From the NCBI GenBank assembly GCA_026419785.1, contig JAODTK010000467.1, positions 186,001-250,000 on the forward strand: a stretch of DNA of 64,000 bases. Reading direction: 5' to 3'. Positions 11,795-23,050 of the stretch are shown here, piece by piece. Numbering within the stretch: the stretch's first letter is position 1; the number at the start of each line of letters is the position of its first letter. The position numbers and the translations under genes are program-made. This stretch comes from Sclerodactyla briareus. Its lineage: Eukaryota > Echinodermata > Holothuroidea > Dendrochirotida > Sclerodactylidae. Under the pieces are notes generated by a model. The model did not search any database. It was not told the origin of the DNA and saw only the letters and a list, made by a program, of their open reading frames with translations.

Positions 11795-12670
11795 TACAGC
11801 TCGCCGGCACTGGCTTTTGGGTTGTCCTTAGCTGACTTGTAGGTACAAGGCAGATTGCAGTGCTTAGCCTCTTCTTTAAACTTCCAATGGTAGTAGCACT
11901 GACCCTTCCTGTCTTGGTCACGGCTTGAGGAAAGTGTGCGGCTCTGTGAACGTGAGCGATTGGAACTGAGCTCTTTGATCTGTTTGGCCATCTCTGCGAC
12001 CTGTGTGGTCAGTGCTGCCACCTGCTCGGTCAAGTCTCCAATAAAGTCATTCTGGGTCTTGTTTGATTTCTCCTCGAAACTTGTGCGACTGTTGGCATCT
12101 CGCTTGTGGCTACTGATGGATTAACCTCCAGATTTTTGTCGGCGATGGCCGCCAACTGTACGATTTCGACGTTGTCGTCGGTTGTGACCAAAATCCGATG
12201 AACGTTGGTTGGGAGCTTTTGCAGGAACAGCTATCGGAAAGGTTCTTGTCCAGCTTTTGGTCGCCCAACAGCTGCTGCATCCGCCTCAGCAGCTGTGATG
12301 TGGTTTTATCGCCGAGCTCCTCAGCTGTGAGAGGAGCTGGGGGAGGCGTCGTTGTGTTCTGAAGCGGACGTTCGACGTATTAGTTCCGCCTTCAGTTTGT
12401 CGTATGGGTTGCTTGTAGGGGGGTTAATTAGCAGGTCACTAACCTCCTGCGCCACTTCTGGCGCAGAGCGACACAGTGTAGGCTACTTGGTTTGTTGTGC
12501 ACTTATGTTTCGTGTTGTAAATTGCGCCTCCACTGTTGCGAACCATACTACCGGGTCGTAAGGCCAGTACGGCGGCAGCTTCATCGTCACGTACGACAGG
12601 TGCTGCCCCTGCTGTGGTGTTCCCGTTGCCTGTTCTCCGTTGTTAGTCATTGTAGGTTTGGACATTGTGT
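11795..12670 (-). pseudogene. Gypsy Gag-like protein, frameshifted
   Basis: The N-terminal part (12483-12670) contains VTMKLPPYWPYDPVVWFATV, the typical start of this retroelement Gag family. The middle part reads FLQKLPTNVHRILVTT. The C-terminal part (11794-12033) holds a coiled stretch (TEQVAALTTQVAEMAKQIKE), an Arg/Ser patch and the Cys/His cluster CYYHWKFKEEAKHCNLPC. Stops near 12475 and elsewhere break it into at least three frames. Gag would form the particle coat. Confidence 0.75.
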
Positions 12671-12770
12671 TATGCTTGTAGCTGTCACTGTGTTTGTAGT
12701 ATGTCCTGATGATGACTTCGATCTGTAGCAGCAGTATGATGCTCAGACCAGCATGAGGCAATTTTCAACA

Positions 12771-13004
12771 GCGGTGTGGTGCTCCACACCCACCAGTACC
12801 TGAAATTTACCAGGTTTTGAAACAGTGTATTGGTGAAGGGGGACTGGTGGATGTCTACTAGTCACTGGTAGGCCCAAAGATTGAGGATTTAACCCGTTCA
12901 GACAACGTGAGCTACTGGCACTCGCCCAGCATTGCTGTTATTGCCTGATAGTCAAGCATGACTCTTTTAGAAGCTCACTGTGCCAGCGGCGCTTTACCTT
13001 GGAC
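12771..13004. other. Flank between Gypsy relic and SGNH-like frame
   Basis: An LTR and primer-binding site would be expected here for an intact Gypsy element, but I could not identify either. No other gene is seen. Confidence 0.4.
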
Positions 13005-13560
13005 TTAGCTTGCAAACCATCGTATAATGCCGTGTAATGATTGCGATATCTTTTTGTGCTCTAGCGCGTCCGCGGCGCACCGGCTTCCGCACTGATGTGT
13101 GCCAGGACAGATTTCTAGGCGCAATGCCGTACTGCTGTGCCCTAGTGGGCTCTTGATGTGGCAGTTTACTGCATCCAATGTCGCATTCAGATCGTCCTGC
13201 TGCTCTTTCAGTGGGCTATCATCAGGCAAAGTCAAGCCCTTATATTCATGGTGCTTGCTCAGAGAACGCAGGGGGTATTGTGACATATGATACAATTGTT
13301 CTGCTATGCTATGTTGTACCTGGCGCTTAAAATCCGCTAACGCAGCGATAAGTCCCGTGCGCTGATGTCGTTGAACGACGTATAACACGCTTGCCGGAAA
13401 CGCGTTCCAACTGTGTCAAATCGTTGATTCCAGCTGCTATTCGCACGATCAACCAGTCACTGGATGGTATTTGTTGCATTTGCTTAATGTCGCAGGTAAC
13501 AAGTCTTGATGGTCGCCCCCTCGCTTAATGTAATTTATCTTAGGGACCGTCCCGTTAGCC
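13005..13560 (-). pseudogene. SGNH/GDSL-hydrolase-like ORF, degenerate
   Basis: The minus strand at about 13510-13380 reads an open frame with LIVRIAAGINDLTQLERV (core near 13437-13411). This resembles the block containing the conserved Gly-x-Asn-Asp of SGNH hydrolase-like proteins encoded by some invertebrate transposable elements. A frameshift leads into a 127-codon frame (13388-13005) with a helical segment and QQDDLNATLDAVNCHI, comparable to the late alpha helix of such proteins. The catalytic Ser block is not visible upstream, where stops occur. No function is claimed. Next to the Gypsy relic it is best read as another element's ORF fossil. Confidence 0.35.
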
Positions 13561-13564
13561 GTTG

Positions 13565-15390
13565 ATATAGAAGTAGTTCTGTAGGGCTGAAAGTGATGTG
13601 CCCTAGAGTCTGCCGCAAAAAAATGCAATGAATATTTGCTGTCATAGGGCTAGTACCAAGCTGCGCTATATGTTATCATGACCGCTCATGTCTGCTTGTG
13701 CTGTGCATGCCGCCTGCTATTTGTTTACACGACTGGCTGCGCCTAGACTATGAATAGCATAAAATGTAAACAAAAACGACTTGCAGCAAGCTAGCCCGTA
13801 GGCCAGTGATATTGTTCGGTACAATCAGTCAACGCTAAGTGAGCTACGTGTGACTGTGAGTGCCAATATTGACCGCTATACAGCACGCGCCTGTTTAAGG
13901 AAAACATTCGTTCACTTACGGCTTAAGTTTGTTCTGTTTCAGGAACGAATTCACAGTCGCAATAATGATGAGAATAATCCAATATATCCGAGGCGGGGCT
14001 GTAGTACCGAAGTCCAGTGATTAAAATGGCGGCTATAGCGATCAGTGATTCGCTGTCACCGAACTGCTCGCGAACTGCCGCTTTGTATCCAAACGAAATA
14101 ACTGTATGGAAATATAATTGTAATAAGTAATAGTCAAAGTTCCGTTTGGTAAGGATATAGCTAGCGGATTGAGTGTGTGATATAAAACGAAGAAAGTTTC
14201 CACAGAGAATGAAATATGTCGACGAGCTATTTCCGGCGGAAGCGCTAGTTGCTGAGTAAGCGGTGTCCCAATCTCGAGAACGAGGCTCGCTTAAAAAGCG
14301 GCTTTGGCATAGCTCTGAATAATGTTGGCCATGTCTTTATACGCGAGGCGCATGCGCTGCCGCTACAGACACATCGACGTCTTGGTCTTAGACGCAAGAA
14401 CCACACCTATTGTTGGCATATGAGTTGATACACTTGAAAGAAACTAATTTTGCAATGAGTAGGCCTACGTTTTATTAAAAATGATTCGAAGCCTCGATCA
14501 TGAGGCACAGAATCCGAGACGTCACTGCCACGTTAATGCCACCAATGTTTCCATTCGAATGTTCCCAAAAAATGTTTAACACTGGCTTCAAAACAACCTT
14601 TCTTCCCGTTTCATATATATCATGGATAAATTTAAGACCTTTCGACAATTTAAATACGCAGCGAGCATTGGGGATCAGCGCATAGGCTGGGGAGGCATGG
14701 GCGGCGATCACGGGGGGGCGGGAGGACGGGTGGACATGATATCGAATCCCCCCCCCCCCAATTTTTTGTGGACTGGTGAGAAAAATAAAATCCTACGACC
14801 AAAGGTACAGTATGGCCATACCACAAAGGCCTGACACATATTTATAATCGGATTGCTTAAATTCTATGTTGCGAAGGCCAGAATGCAAAAAAAAAATTCT
14901 TTTCCGTTAAAAGGAAATCCAGTAGGCTCATGCACAATAACTTTGTCAGATTCTAGCATCTTCAAAAGTGTCATCGACAAGTGCGGCGAACATGTGGGAA
15001 CTTGCCACAAAAAGAATTTGGTTTGGGACACGATTCATGTGCCCCCCACCAATGCTTGAATCGCAACTGCCATTTTCCTAACACTTGGCACCAAAACCAA
15101 TGGCTTTGAGTTTAGTCCTCTTCTAATCCTTATTGTTTATAACATACTGGCTTTGCCAGCCTGATGTGCTGCTTCTTGATAAAAGATGAAAGCTATATAT
15201 GCAACAAAAAATAACAGGGCTGGGGACCCGGCGTGCACATCAGTCATGTCAGTATGGAGGTTTACGTGATTGACGTATGTCCGAGAAATGCGCACATTTT
15301 CCACGTCAGTGATGTTCGAACAAATGTTCAAGATGCTAGCAACCTCAACCCATTGGGAAGGGTTCTCTATGGGCAGCTGGAAACCTCTGA
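13565..15390. other. No proven gene; one ATG frame with YY1-like motif
   Basis: AAAATGGCGGC at 14023-14033 matches the YY1 consensus often found at animal promoters or start codons. It opens a 35-codon frame (14026-14130, MAAIAISDSLSPN), which ends at a stop without a strong donor. The rest, including a C12 tract at 14748-14759, shows only interrupted frames. Confidence 0.4.
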
Positions 15391-15399
15391 AAATAGGGG

Positions 15400-15850
15400 T
15401 ATGGTAAGAAGTTTTCGAAAAAAATTATTGTCAATTTCAGTGATATTGCTTACTGCCATATACGGCCTGGGAAGTGCCGTTTCTTGCAATCTGTAGGGTC
15501 TGTAAAACGAATTGTCGTGTATGCTACGCGTCAATCGATGGGCCCCGAACTTTGAATAAACATTGATTCAGTTTCCTCAAGGCGTTTCTTGAAATTGAAA
15601 TCTCGAAAATATACTGCCAATTTTAGGGATATTGCTTACTGCCATATACGGCCTGGAAGTGCCGTTTACCTTTTCCTGCAATCTGGAGGGTCCGTGAAAC
15701 GAAAAATTTTCGTGTAGACTTCGCGCCAACCGCTGGTGGCGCTCCGCTCAGATGGTGCGAACCTCATATGCCCCCCCAAATATTTATCACAGATTCGCCG
15801 GGTGTGGCCGTTGGGGACGTAACCTCACTACCCCCCCCCCTGCACCATTG
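15400..15850 (+). repeat. CpG-rich interspersed repeat, two tandem units
   Basis: Two successive units share TGCTTACTGCCATATACGGC, then GCCGTTT, a TGCAATCT motif, a GGGTC(C/T)GT(G/A)AAACGA block and a CGCGCCAAC- or CGCGTCAAT-like block. They are about 180 bp apart. Related but more diverged copies lie at 18780-19030 and 20250-20450. No coding frame is recognised. Confidence 0.65.
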
Positions 15851-16286
15851 AGATGGATTCCGCTCAAAACCAACGATTGTACAACTGGTGAATACCCCAT
15901 CAATTTTGCTTCTCATCCCGGGTTCGGTATTCGCTGTCGCATGACATGTGACATTTTCTTCCGCAGTACCGCAGCGACCAGGTGCGTAGGTTGGGGGAGG
16001 AGTGTGGCGAGGGGGTGTACCCGTGGGCGAACGCAACCCCCGGCCAACCAGGGGCGTTCACGCAAAATTAAATGAAAAAAAAATCAAAGGAGATCATAGA
16101 GGAACAATTACTAAACTTACCCAAAAAGGGAATACCTGGATAAGATTTCGTTCTTCAAAAAACAAAAAATTGGGGCATCAAATATAGCACCATTCGGCAT
16201 CCAGCCCAATCTCCGAACGTCCAAATTTCCCAAAGGGTAGGGGGACACCCCATCCCCTTAGACCCTCTCCCCCAGGACGGCAATTG

Positions 16287-16880
16287 CCCCCCCCCCCCCC
16301 CCCCCCCCCCCTGTTTTCTGGTCCCTGGCTACGCCCACTGACATAAGATCAACATTGGCCATCATGCCGGAAGATTAAAATGTTTTTTTTTTTTTTTTTT
16401 TAATATCGCTACGCATCGGCTCTAACCTGCATGAATATGGTGAATATAAAAAATACAGGAACACGGAAATTGAATAAATGGTGGTATGATTAGGCACGAG
16501 AAAGTTCTCCCCTAAATTCCACGCCGCAGAGATGCTGTCGATGGGGGAATTTTGCGTGCATGCCCGTTGCCCCCCCCCCCCCCCCCATGTTCTGGTTACC
16601 CTGGCTACGACAATGACTATAAGATCCCCAACAGGGCAATCATGCGGAAGATGAAAAGGTTTTGTTTTTTTTTTTTTTTTAATATCGCTACGCATCGGCT
16701 CTAACCTGCATGAATATGGTGAATATAAAAAATACAGGAACACGGAAATTGAATAAATGGTGGTATGATTAGGCACGAGAAAGTTCTCCCCTAAATTCCA
16801 CGCCGCAGAGATGCTGTCGATGGGGGAATTTTGGTGCATGCCAGGTGAGCCCCCCCACCCCCCCCCCCCCCCCCCCTCCT
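16287..16880. repeat. Young 279-bp tandem duplication with C and T tracts
   Basis: About 160 bp starting at TAATATCGCTACGCATCGGC (16401) recur almost unchanged at 16680, an offset of 279 bp. Each unit is bounded by a long C tract (16287-16311, 16570-16586, 16850-16876) and a T tract (16383-16401, 16665-16680). GGCTACGCCCACTG at 16328-16341 is a hAT-like terminal motif on the minus strand. The 182-codon minus-strand frame across the region is a product of homopolymers and duplication, not a gene. Confidence 0.9.
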
Positions 16881-17280
16881 CCACACAACCCGGTAAGAGT
16901 TCATCCCTCAACCATGGAAACAAAGTTACATTATAAACCGCTGCACTTTGGAAACAAGCCCCACAAGAAAACCCTCAAATTTCGCAACACCGTGGCACCC
17001 TTCAGGTTGATTTGGCGCTACCCTTCGACCATATGCATATCATCTTTGAAAGATGTACATTCAGCATTCAGCCTATTGCTTACACGGAAATACCGCACCG
17101 AGGTCATTGTCGCAAGATAGCAACACTATAGTTGAAAGTTGGACCTGAATGAGAACTATGCACCAGAGTCCGAACATCAACGTGTTCCAGCACTTGCTAC
17201 AGGTATCCGCCGCTAGGATGCGTATGCAGGCATACCCCTAACCCCCATCAACAACAATACTTCCCATTCATCCTAGGGTG
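16881..17280. other. No gene recognised
   Basis: Short interrupted frames only. No repeat partner identified. Confidence 0.5.
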
Positions 17281-17354
17281 AGGGGGAAGTTTACCCCTGA
17301 CTTTTGCGAGGGGCAAGCCTTAACCCTGACTTTTGAGGGGGCAGCTGAAACGCT

Positions 17355-17520
17355 GATATTGTTTTTCGACATGCTAATATTTTTTGTTCACTCTCTGACA
17401 CTCTGATATTGAATCCTGACACTCTGATATTAAATTCTGGCACTGTGATATTTATTTCTGACACCAATATTTGGGTTGGGGGGACGCAATGCATTTTGTC
17501 CCCCCCCCCCCAATATTTGA
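17355..17520 (-). repeat. About 21-bp minisatellite, locus 2
   Basis: Units of TCTGACACTCTGATATTGAA recur about every 21 bp, ending near a C12 tract (17500-17511). On the minus strand they read EFNIRVS-like heptads (17291-17569 is open). The array is the reverse-orientation relative of 6540-6745. Confidence 0.75.
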
Positions 17521-17534
17521 GACGTCGTATTTCG

Positions 17535-18770
17535 CTGACACTGTATCCGACATATCCATCAGCAACCATGTTTAAACAAATGCATGATGACCTAAATGAT
17601 CAAGTTGAGTGAATTCTGCTGCTCCATTTTCGATTTTTTTGCTCGATGCGCGTGGGTATTTCATGTGTCGGTAGTGTTTCAGACGTATAAGTGCCTTGTG
17701 AAGACATATGATGATCCTTAACGTTATCAATTAAAATTATTAATGAAAGAAGGGTTCCCTCCATCCCTATCGTTTGCATAAGACTGCTTCACCAGCTTGT
17801 GTGTCTCTCCTCATGGTGGCGACCACTTGTTGAAAGTTGAGTGCACTAGCTGTGCACATACTAACACCATGAGGGCACACGGTGCGGCATCGAAAATGCT
17901 ATACCAAAGGAAACGCCCAAATTGCGTTTTGTCAAAAAGACAATGATTCAAAATTCAAGTGAAGAAAAAGCTGTCGAAAAGGTCCAAATATTGCTTTAAT
18001 GTTTGATGGAATGCCCAAAAGTGTAACATTTTGTATTTGAGAGAATAATGTTGGGGCGACGGGGCTAAGTCTACCTCCTGGCGGGACCTGTGATTTGTTT
18101 TGGCAAAATATGGTCTATCTGCAAATTTAAAATAGAGTATTCGGCAATCAATTATGGGTGCGACCCTTTTTCGAGTTGTTTCGTGCACGTTGCACATACT
18201 AAGGGGGCAAGCACACGGTACGGGTGGAAACCCCATAAAATAGCCATCGAAGATTCGGCCAGGAAACGCTACAAACTCGTGCAAAGACATGATTAAAAAT
18301 GTTGGTGAAGACAGCTTTCATCCAAAGATTGCTTGTCTTTTTGATGGAATGTAAAAGTGTAACATTTTCGCGCGCGCTTCGCGCGCAGTGGCGGTTTTAC
18401 TTCGTTATACCTCTTTGGCCACGAGTCTGGCTCCAAGTAGAAATGTCCCCTCCCTGCGCCTGTGGTCCGCAAAGAAGATGAAAACGGGGGCCGTAATCTT
18501 TGAGTAAAAACTAAGGCCTGCCCTATCGTAAGTGATAGGTCAGAAAGGGGTCAGTGCAATGTCGATCGTCGGTCAAATTGCATCCTGCGGAATCTCGCGC
18601 TTCGCGTGAACGTAGTATTTGTGGTGGTTGGCATTGCCCTTTCGATTGATCCTTTCATGACTGAAGTCTCACTTGCATCGTAATTTTCAGAATGCCACGG
18701 CACCCAATGCAAAACCTTGAAATTGATCACTGAGGCGATAGGTTTTCGGAGAACCTTTCCTGAAATAAAA
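17535..18770. other. No gene; CpG-rich repeat with CAGTGGCGG motif
   Basis: Two weakly similar stretches (about 17860-18060 and 18190-18370) share AACATTTT, CATTTT and GCACACGG-type text. At 18369-18390 GCGCGCTTCGCGCGC is followed by CAGTGGCGG (18386), a hAT-like terminus. No exon is supported. Confidence 0.4.
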
Positions 18771-18779
18771 ATTTGTTTT

Positions 18780-19030
18780 CAATGTTAGGAAAGCTGCTGA
18801 CTGTCCCATGAGGCAGGAAGTGCGGGTCGTGTCTTGCACTCCTAGTGGGGTCTGCCCAACGAAAAAAAATATTGTACGCCACGCGCAACCTGTGGTGACG
18901 CTCCGCTTAGATGGTATTCATCTTGTCCGCCCCCAACCGCCAACACAAATCGCCGCCTTTGGCCAGGGTTGTGTGTTGTGCCCCTCTCCCCGTTGTGCCC
19001 CCCACATATACCCGCCCTTCAATTGAATGT
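18780..19030 (+). repeat. CpG-rich interspersed repeat, further copy
   Basis: It contains GGAAGTGCGGGTCGTGTCTT, a GGGGTCTGCCCAACGAA block and GGTGACGCTCCGCTTAGATG. These parallel 15640-15760 in the same order (GTGGCGCTCCGCTCAGATGG there). Confidence 0.6.
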
Positions 19031-19034
19031 GGGG

Positions 19035-20240
19035 TATAACAAGGTGCTCCGTCTGTAGGGTTTCAGAATTATTACAAACGATTGCAGCCGCGATTCTCAA
19101 GTAGTAATAGAAAAACAGTGGAGCAGTGGGGGAAAAAATGGAAAAGTTTGGCAATGTCACTGCTTAAGTACCCCCAGTGGGGAAGCGAGCGTGCGAGCTC
19201 TAAGCGAACCACGAGGACCAAGAGCTATGCGGAGTGCCAAGGTGTCCACCCACCTCAATAACCCCATTTCATCCGGAGTGTTCACAACATCACTGCTTAC
19301 GCAGGGAGAAGAAGAACAAAAGAGAGGTAGTGAGAGTGAGAGAGAGTGAGGAGTGGGGAAAATACAAGAGAAACCGGAAAACTGAAAAGAGATGTAGGCT
19401 ATTGTGAGTCCTACGCAAATAATCATGTCGAAGAATATATGGTCCTACGATTTTTCACTAGGTCTCCCGGGTATTGAGGACGTGGTTATCTAAGCGGAGC
19501 ACCATCGTCGGCTCATGCGGATCGTATTAAGGATGTTTCGGCGGAAGGAGGGGGTTGTAGAATAACGTCTGATAAAGGGTTTCGAGTTGTGTGAACGGCT
19601 GATTCTGCAGGCTCGGTGACTTTCATGAGAGCAGATTACGGTGAATCTTTTAACAAAGAATATCAACATGAATAATTTTTGTCGAATTGAATTCAACTCC
19701 TTAGCATGTACAGTGGGGATCACGAAAATCATCATTATCCACATGACTTTTTCTCCTGATACGCCTGTAGAGGGTGGGGGGGGGGGGGGGGCTTCCGGCC
19801 TCGACCCAATATTTCATCATCCGACATACTGGAAGCTGATGATGTAACGCTGATTGGGCCATCGAGGGGACCCCCCCCCCCCCTGCCCAATATAGTCACA
19901 CAGTAAGTACAGTCAGGTGACAAACAAAAGAACACGTTAGGGCGAACCCATTTTCACAGGCATCCGAGGATGTGCGTAATCAAGGTGCGATCGAGAACCC
20001 GAGTAGCGCAACTCGGACGAAGAATGGGAGCAATGAGAGCGGGGTAAAACGAAAGTGTATACCGAAAATGTCTACTGAGTGCCCACAAAAAAATTGTGGT
20101 TTCTCGTAAACTCTAATGGAATTTAGGCAACATTTTGAGATTCAGGTATTTCTAATCGGATAATATCACAAGCTCACCATTTCAATGTCTGGCGGCCCTA
20201 CAAAAACTGAGGCTACGGCACTGGATCAGCTCCGTGAAAT
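19035..20240. other. No gene recognised; purine-rich block and G/C tracts
   Basis: A GA-rich block lies at 19303-19362. G16 (19776-19791) and C13 (19871-19883) lie 80 bp apart and could pair with each other. No exon is supported. Confidence 0.5.
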
Positions 20241-20249
20241 AGATCAGGA

Positions 20250-20450
20250 AAGATTGGGAAGTGCCTTACTCAAACATCTAGGAGGCCTTGTACTCCGAAA
20301 TTTCTGTGTACGCAACGCATCCACTGTTTAATCTCACCGTTTAGATGGCAAATCGACGACCCTACAAAATACTCTAGCCCCCACATCCTCTTCTCCAGCC
20401 ACTAAAGTCAAGTACCGAAAGTACTATTTCCTGCAATCTGAGTGACCTAT
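20250..20450 (+). repeat. CpG-rich interspersed repeat, diverged copy
   Basis: GGGAAGTGCCTTACT, a TACGCAACGCATCCACTG block, TTTAGATGGCAAATCGACGA and TTTCCTGCAATCTGAGTGAC follow the same layout as the copies at 15400-15850, with rearranged order. Confidence 0.4.
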
Positions 20451-20724
20451 TTCTCTCGAAACATACCTGACTTGTTACCAGGATGAGAAAACATAACACC
20501 CCAGTCAAGCCAATATTCAAACTCTGGGATACCAACATCTAACAAAAACAAATCATTGTACCCTCTCCCTCGCACCAGCCCGCTTTGGAATACCATGATC
20601 AGATCTGACCCAACTGTCCCAAATTTGAGACCATGCTGAAGGGATGCCCATCTTCTTTGGGGATCCGCACGTCAACAGCCACATCTGTAGCGATTTGTGC
20701 AGTACTTCTATCGAGACGCCCACG

Positions 20725-21050
20725 GAAACTTCAGGCGTTAGCGCAATAACAATTCAATGCTCTGTCCGAATGATTTGAAGCTTGGTACACATTTCCGCCC
20801 TAGTGAAATCTCGGATGAGGTCGGGAGGGGGAGTCACTGCATGTCTGCTGCCTCTATTTGGTAGGTTTTGCACGGAAATACTGAGTTCAACCGATTTACA
20901 CGAACTTGGTGGGTGGGAACAAGGGTTGGTTCCGAAAAACATAAGGGTGATTTCGAGGTCCCCGGGGTTCGAGTTTGTATTTTTCCGAAAATACAGAATT
21001 AGTCCGATTCACACAAAACTTGGTGGGTTGGAAAAAAGTTAGTCCCGACT
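20725..21050 (+). repeat. GGTGGG-type interspersed repeat, copy 1
   Basis: It shares GTTAGCGCAATAAC, CTTGGTACACATT, CGCC(C)TAGTG and AAATCTCGGATGAG with 51370-51500 in the same order. It then has repeated AACTTGGTGGGT(T)GG subunits about 110 bp apart (20900, 21020). No coding frame. Confidence 0.75.
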
Positions 21051-21439
21051 AACATGACATTCTTAACTAGTCAGTAGCATACGGCGATAAGAAAAATTGT
21101 GCATCTGAAATTTCTCGGTGGTACGAGACATGTATAGAAAGGATAATATAGGTAATCTGGCTTCATCTCCAAATTTGAAGAGGTGCACATCACACGTCCG
21201 CCATGGTCAAAATGCTGAGTGATGGGTCAAAAAACGTGCGTTGCCACATAGTGGGGCACACTACTTTGAATAGTTTTGAAGGAATCTGCCATGAACATAA
21301 GGGCTTAGTTTAAGGTTGGATTAGTGCTCTCATTTATTTTTGCAGGCCTCAAAAAAGAAAATCGGATGAGGACACTGGTGGATCATCGAGTAAAACAAGT
21401 AAGTGGAAAGACATTGACTTACGCCTGTGCAAAGTTACA

Positions 21440-22610
21440 GTTCAACGAACCATACCGTACTAAGCACAGGTTCTACACCCCGAACTGAACGTATCAGGAA
21501 TGCACTCGAAGGTCTCTCCTCTGGAAAGTACTCCCTGAGTCTCTGTGGCAGCCAGTTCGAACGGAGTACACTATGATCAGATTCAGCGTAGAGCTATTAG
21601 GAATGTCAAATGGTACAGACGAAATGGTCCAGAACCAAATTTAACACTTGGTGAGGAAAGGTACCTAGCAGGCTGGATCATCACGATAGGGAACAGAGGA
21701 TTTCCAGTTCTCCGAGCAGTCAAGGACAAGTCCAAGACAGCTCCTGGGCAGACAGAAGGCGACACCTGACAGAAATGGGAGGTCATTTAAAGGTTTCCTG
21801 AAGAGGAACCCAAGCATCAAATTGAAGCCTACAAAAACTCTAGACAAAGCACGGGCCCAAGGTAATAAAGAGGCATGAGTAGATGACTTGGTTTGGAGAT
21901 TTGAATTGTTTCCTGTCAGACCTGGACCTGTTGAACAGGCCAGAACAAATATACAACTTTGATGAAACTGGGTTCGGAATGAGTGGCAAGTCACCGCGGT
22001 ATGCTCTCGGCGATCGAACATGAACGGAGCACTGTCACAAATGACCTCAGGTGAGGGTAAGCAGATAACAGTGGGTGTTAGTGCCAATGCAGATGGGAAG
22101 CTCCTTCCTCCATACTTCCTTTTTAGGGAACCAGCCCAACCGCTGGTGCACCCCAGAAGAGCATGGTCCACTTCACAGAGACAGGATGAATGAACCAAGC
22201 TGCCTTTCTGGCATGGTTTTTGGACCGATTTTGACAAACATTAGTAAGGAAAGGCCAGTTGTGTTCTTACTGGACTCACATGAAGGTCACATTGCATATT
22301 ACCTCTTTCGAGTCGCAGAAGAGAAAACATTCACTATTCAGATTTCTAACCAAATGCAACCCCTTCTTGCAGCAACTAGAGTGTGGAGCCTTGGGCAAAA
22401 TGAAGCGCCTTATATTGGGAACACGAGATGAAAAGGTTCGGCAGAATCCAGGGGGTTGTTATTAAACCACGGAATGTTGGTAGAGTGATTGGTGGCATAT
22501 GGCAATAATAAGAAAGAGCTTTGCATCAGCTGGTGTTTTCCCCAGTTATTTGCCCTATTGAGATTGCATTCTCCCAGTATTCATTACCAGTAAAAATCAC
22601 TCGCTGAAAA
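21440..22610 (+). pseudogene. pogo/Tigger-type DDE transposase, decayed
   Basis: Blocks of a CENP-B/pogo-family transposase appear in order on the plus strand. First is a psq-type HTH (ALEGLSSGKYSLSL, about 21505-21550), then a second HTH region (NLTLGEERYLAGWIITIGNR, about 21640-21695). WFKGFLKRNPSIKLK-like text follows near 21790, then YNFDETGFGMSGK with the first catalytic Asp at 21961-21963. VVFLLDSHEGHIAYY carries the second Asp at 22273-22275. A C-terminal block reads VGRVIGGIWQQ and FSPVICPIEIAFSQYS near 22480-22590. At least five frameshifts or stops break the gene. The third acidic residue and the terminal inverted repeats are not identified. In a live element this enzyme would cut and paste DNA in the nucleus. 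Confidence 0.8.
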
Positions 22611-22642
22611 GGGTTGAAAAAGTTGAATGTATATGCAGCTTC

Positions 22643-23050
22643 GTGCCTGAAAATCAATGTGTAACCCGGCCTGTGTCGGGCCCATGTCTCTTCTCTTCTC
22701 CATTGATTGTATTCCCGTCAGAGTGTGCACGCACCATGGAACAATTGTATGACGCACTGTGCCTGAAGTTTTCGTTATGCACTGAGGGATTATTCATACT
22801 CTCACAGTCGTTCCACTCCCTTTCTGTAGTTCGCGATTTTTGCAGATGGAACAAAACTACATCAGCTACTACGCCAAATGGAAAACAATTGTACGCTTCC
22901 GTAGAGATGCCAAGAAAAACTATCCCACTGAATTCGTACAGGGATATAGCCAAGCCCCGACATTGTGTTCTGAAGCGCGCCTATGCAGGATTGAAGTCGG
23001 TCTGGGACAACAATATATGTCCACACACGGTCTTTCTCACACGCGCGTGA
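22643..23050 (+). CDS. Unclassified frame, 135 codons, downstream of pogo relic
   Basis: This is a plus-strand open frame with scattered Cys and no recognised motif. A 99-codon minus-strand frame overlaps it, so the strand is unclear. It follows the transposase relic directly and may be the element's 3' flank. I do not recognise it, and it is probably fortuitous. Confidence 0.12.
   Translation: MPENQCVTRPVSGPCLFSSPLIVFPSECARTMEQLYDALCLKFSLCTEGLFILSQSFHSLSVVRDFCRWNKTTSATTPNGKQLYASVEMPRKTIPLNSYRDIAKPRHCVLKRAYAGLKSVWDNNICPHTVFLTRA

Larger units (their letters stand above)
10905..12670 (-). mobile_element. Ty3/Gypsy LTR retrotransposon remnant (Gag-PR-RT)
   Basis: In minus-strand order, Gag (12670 to about 11795), an aspartic protease (about 11790-11560) and the first part of reverse transcriptase (about 11480-10905) are recognisable. 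This is the Ty3/Gypsy order. Several frameshifts and stops break the polyprotein. RNase H, integrase and LTRs are not found: the RT stops at the hAT fragment on one side, and no LTR pair is visible upstream of Gag. It is a 5'-half relic that cannot transpose. Confidence 0.85.

Noticed and set aside
16375..16923. 182-codon minus-strand open frame, the longest in the window
   Set aside because: It is made of poly-G/C, poly-A/T and two copies of the 279-bp tandem unit; composition and repetition explain it.
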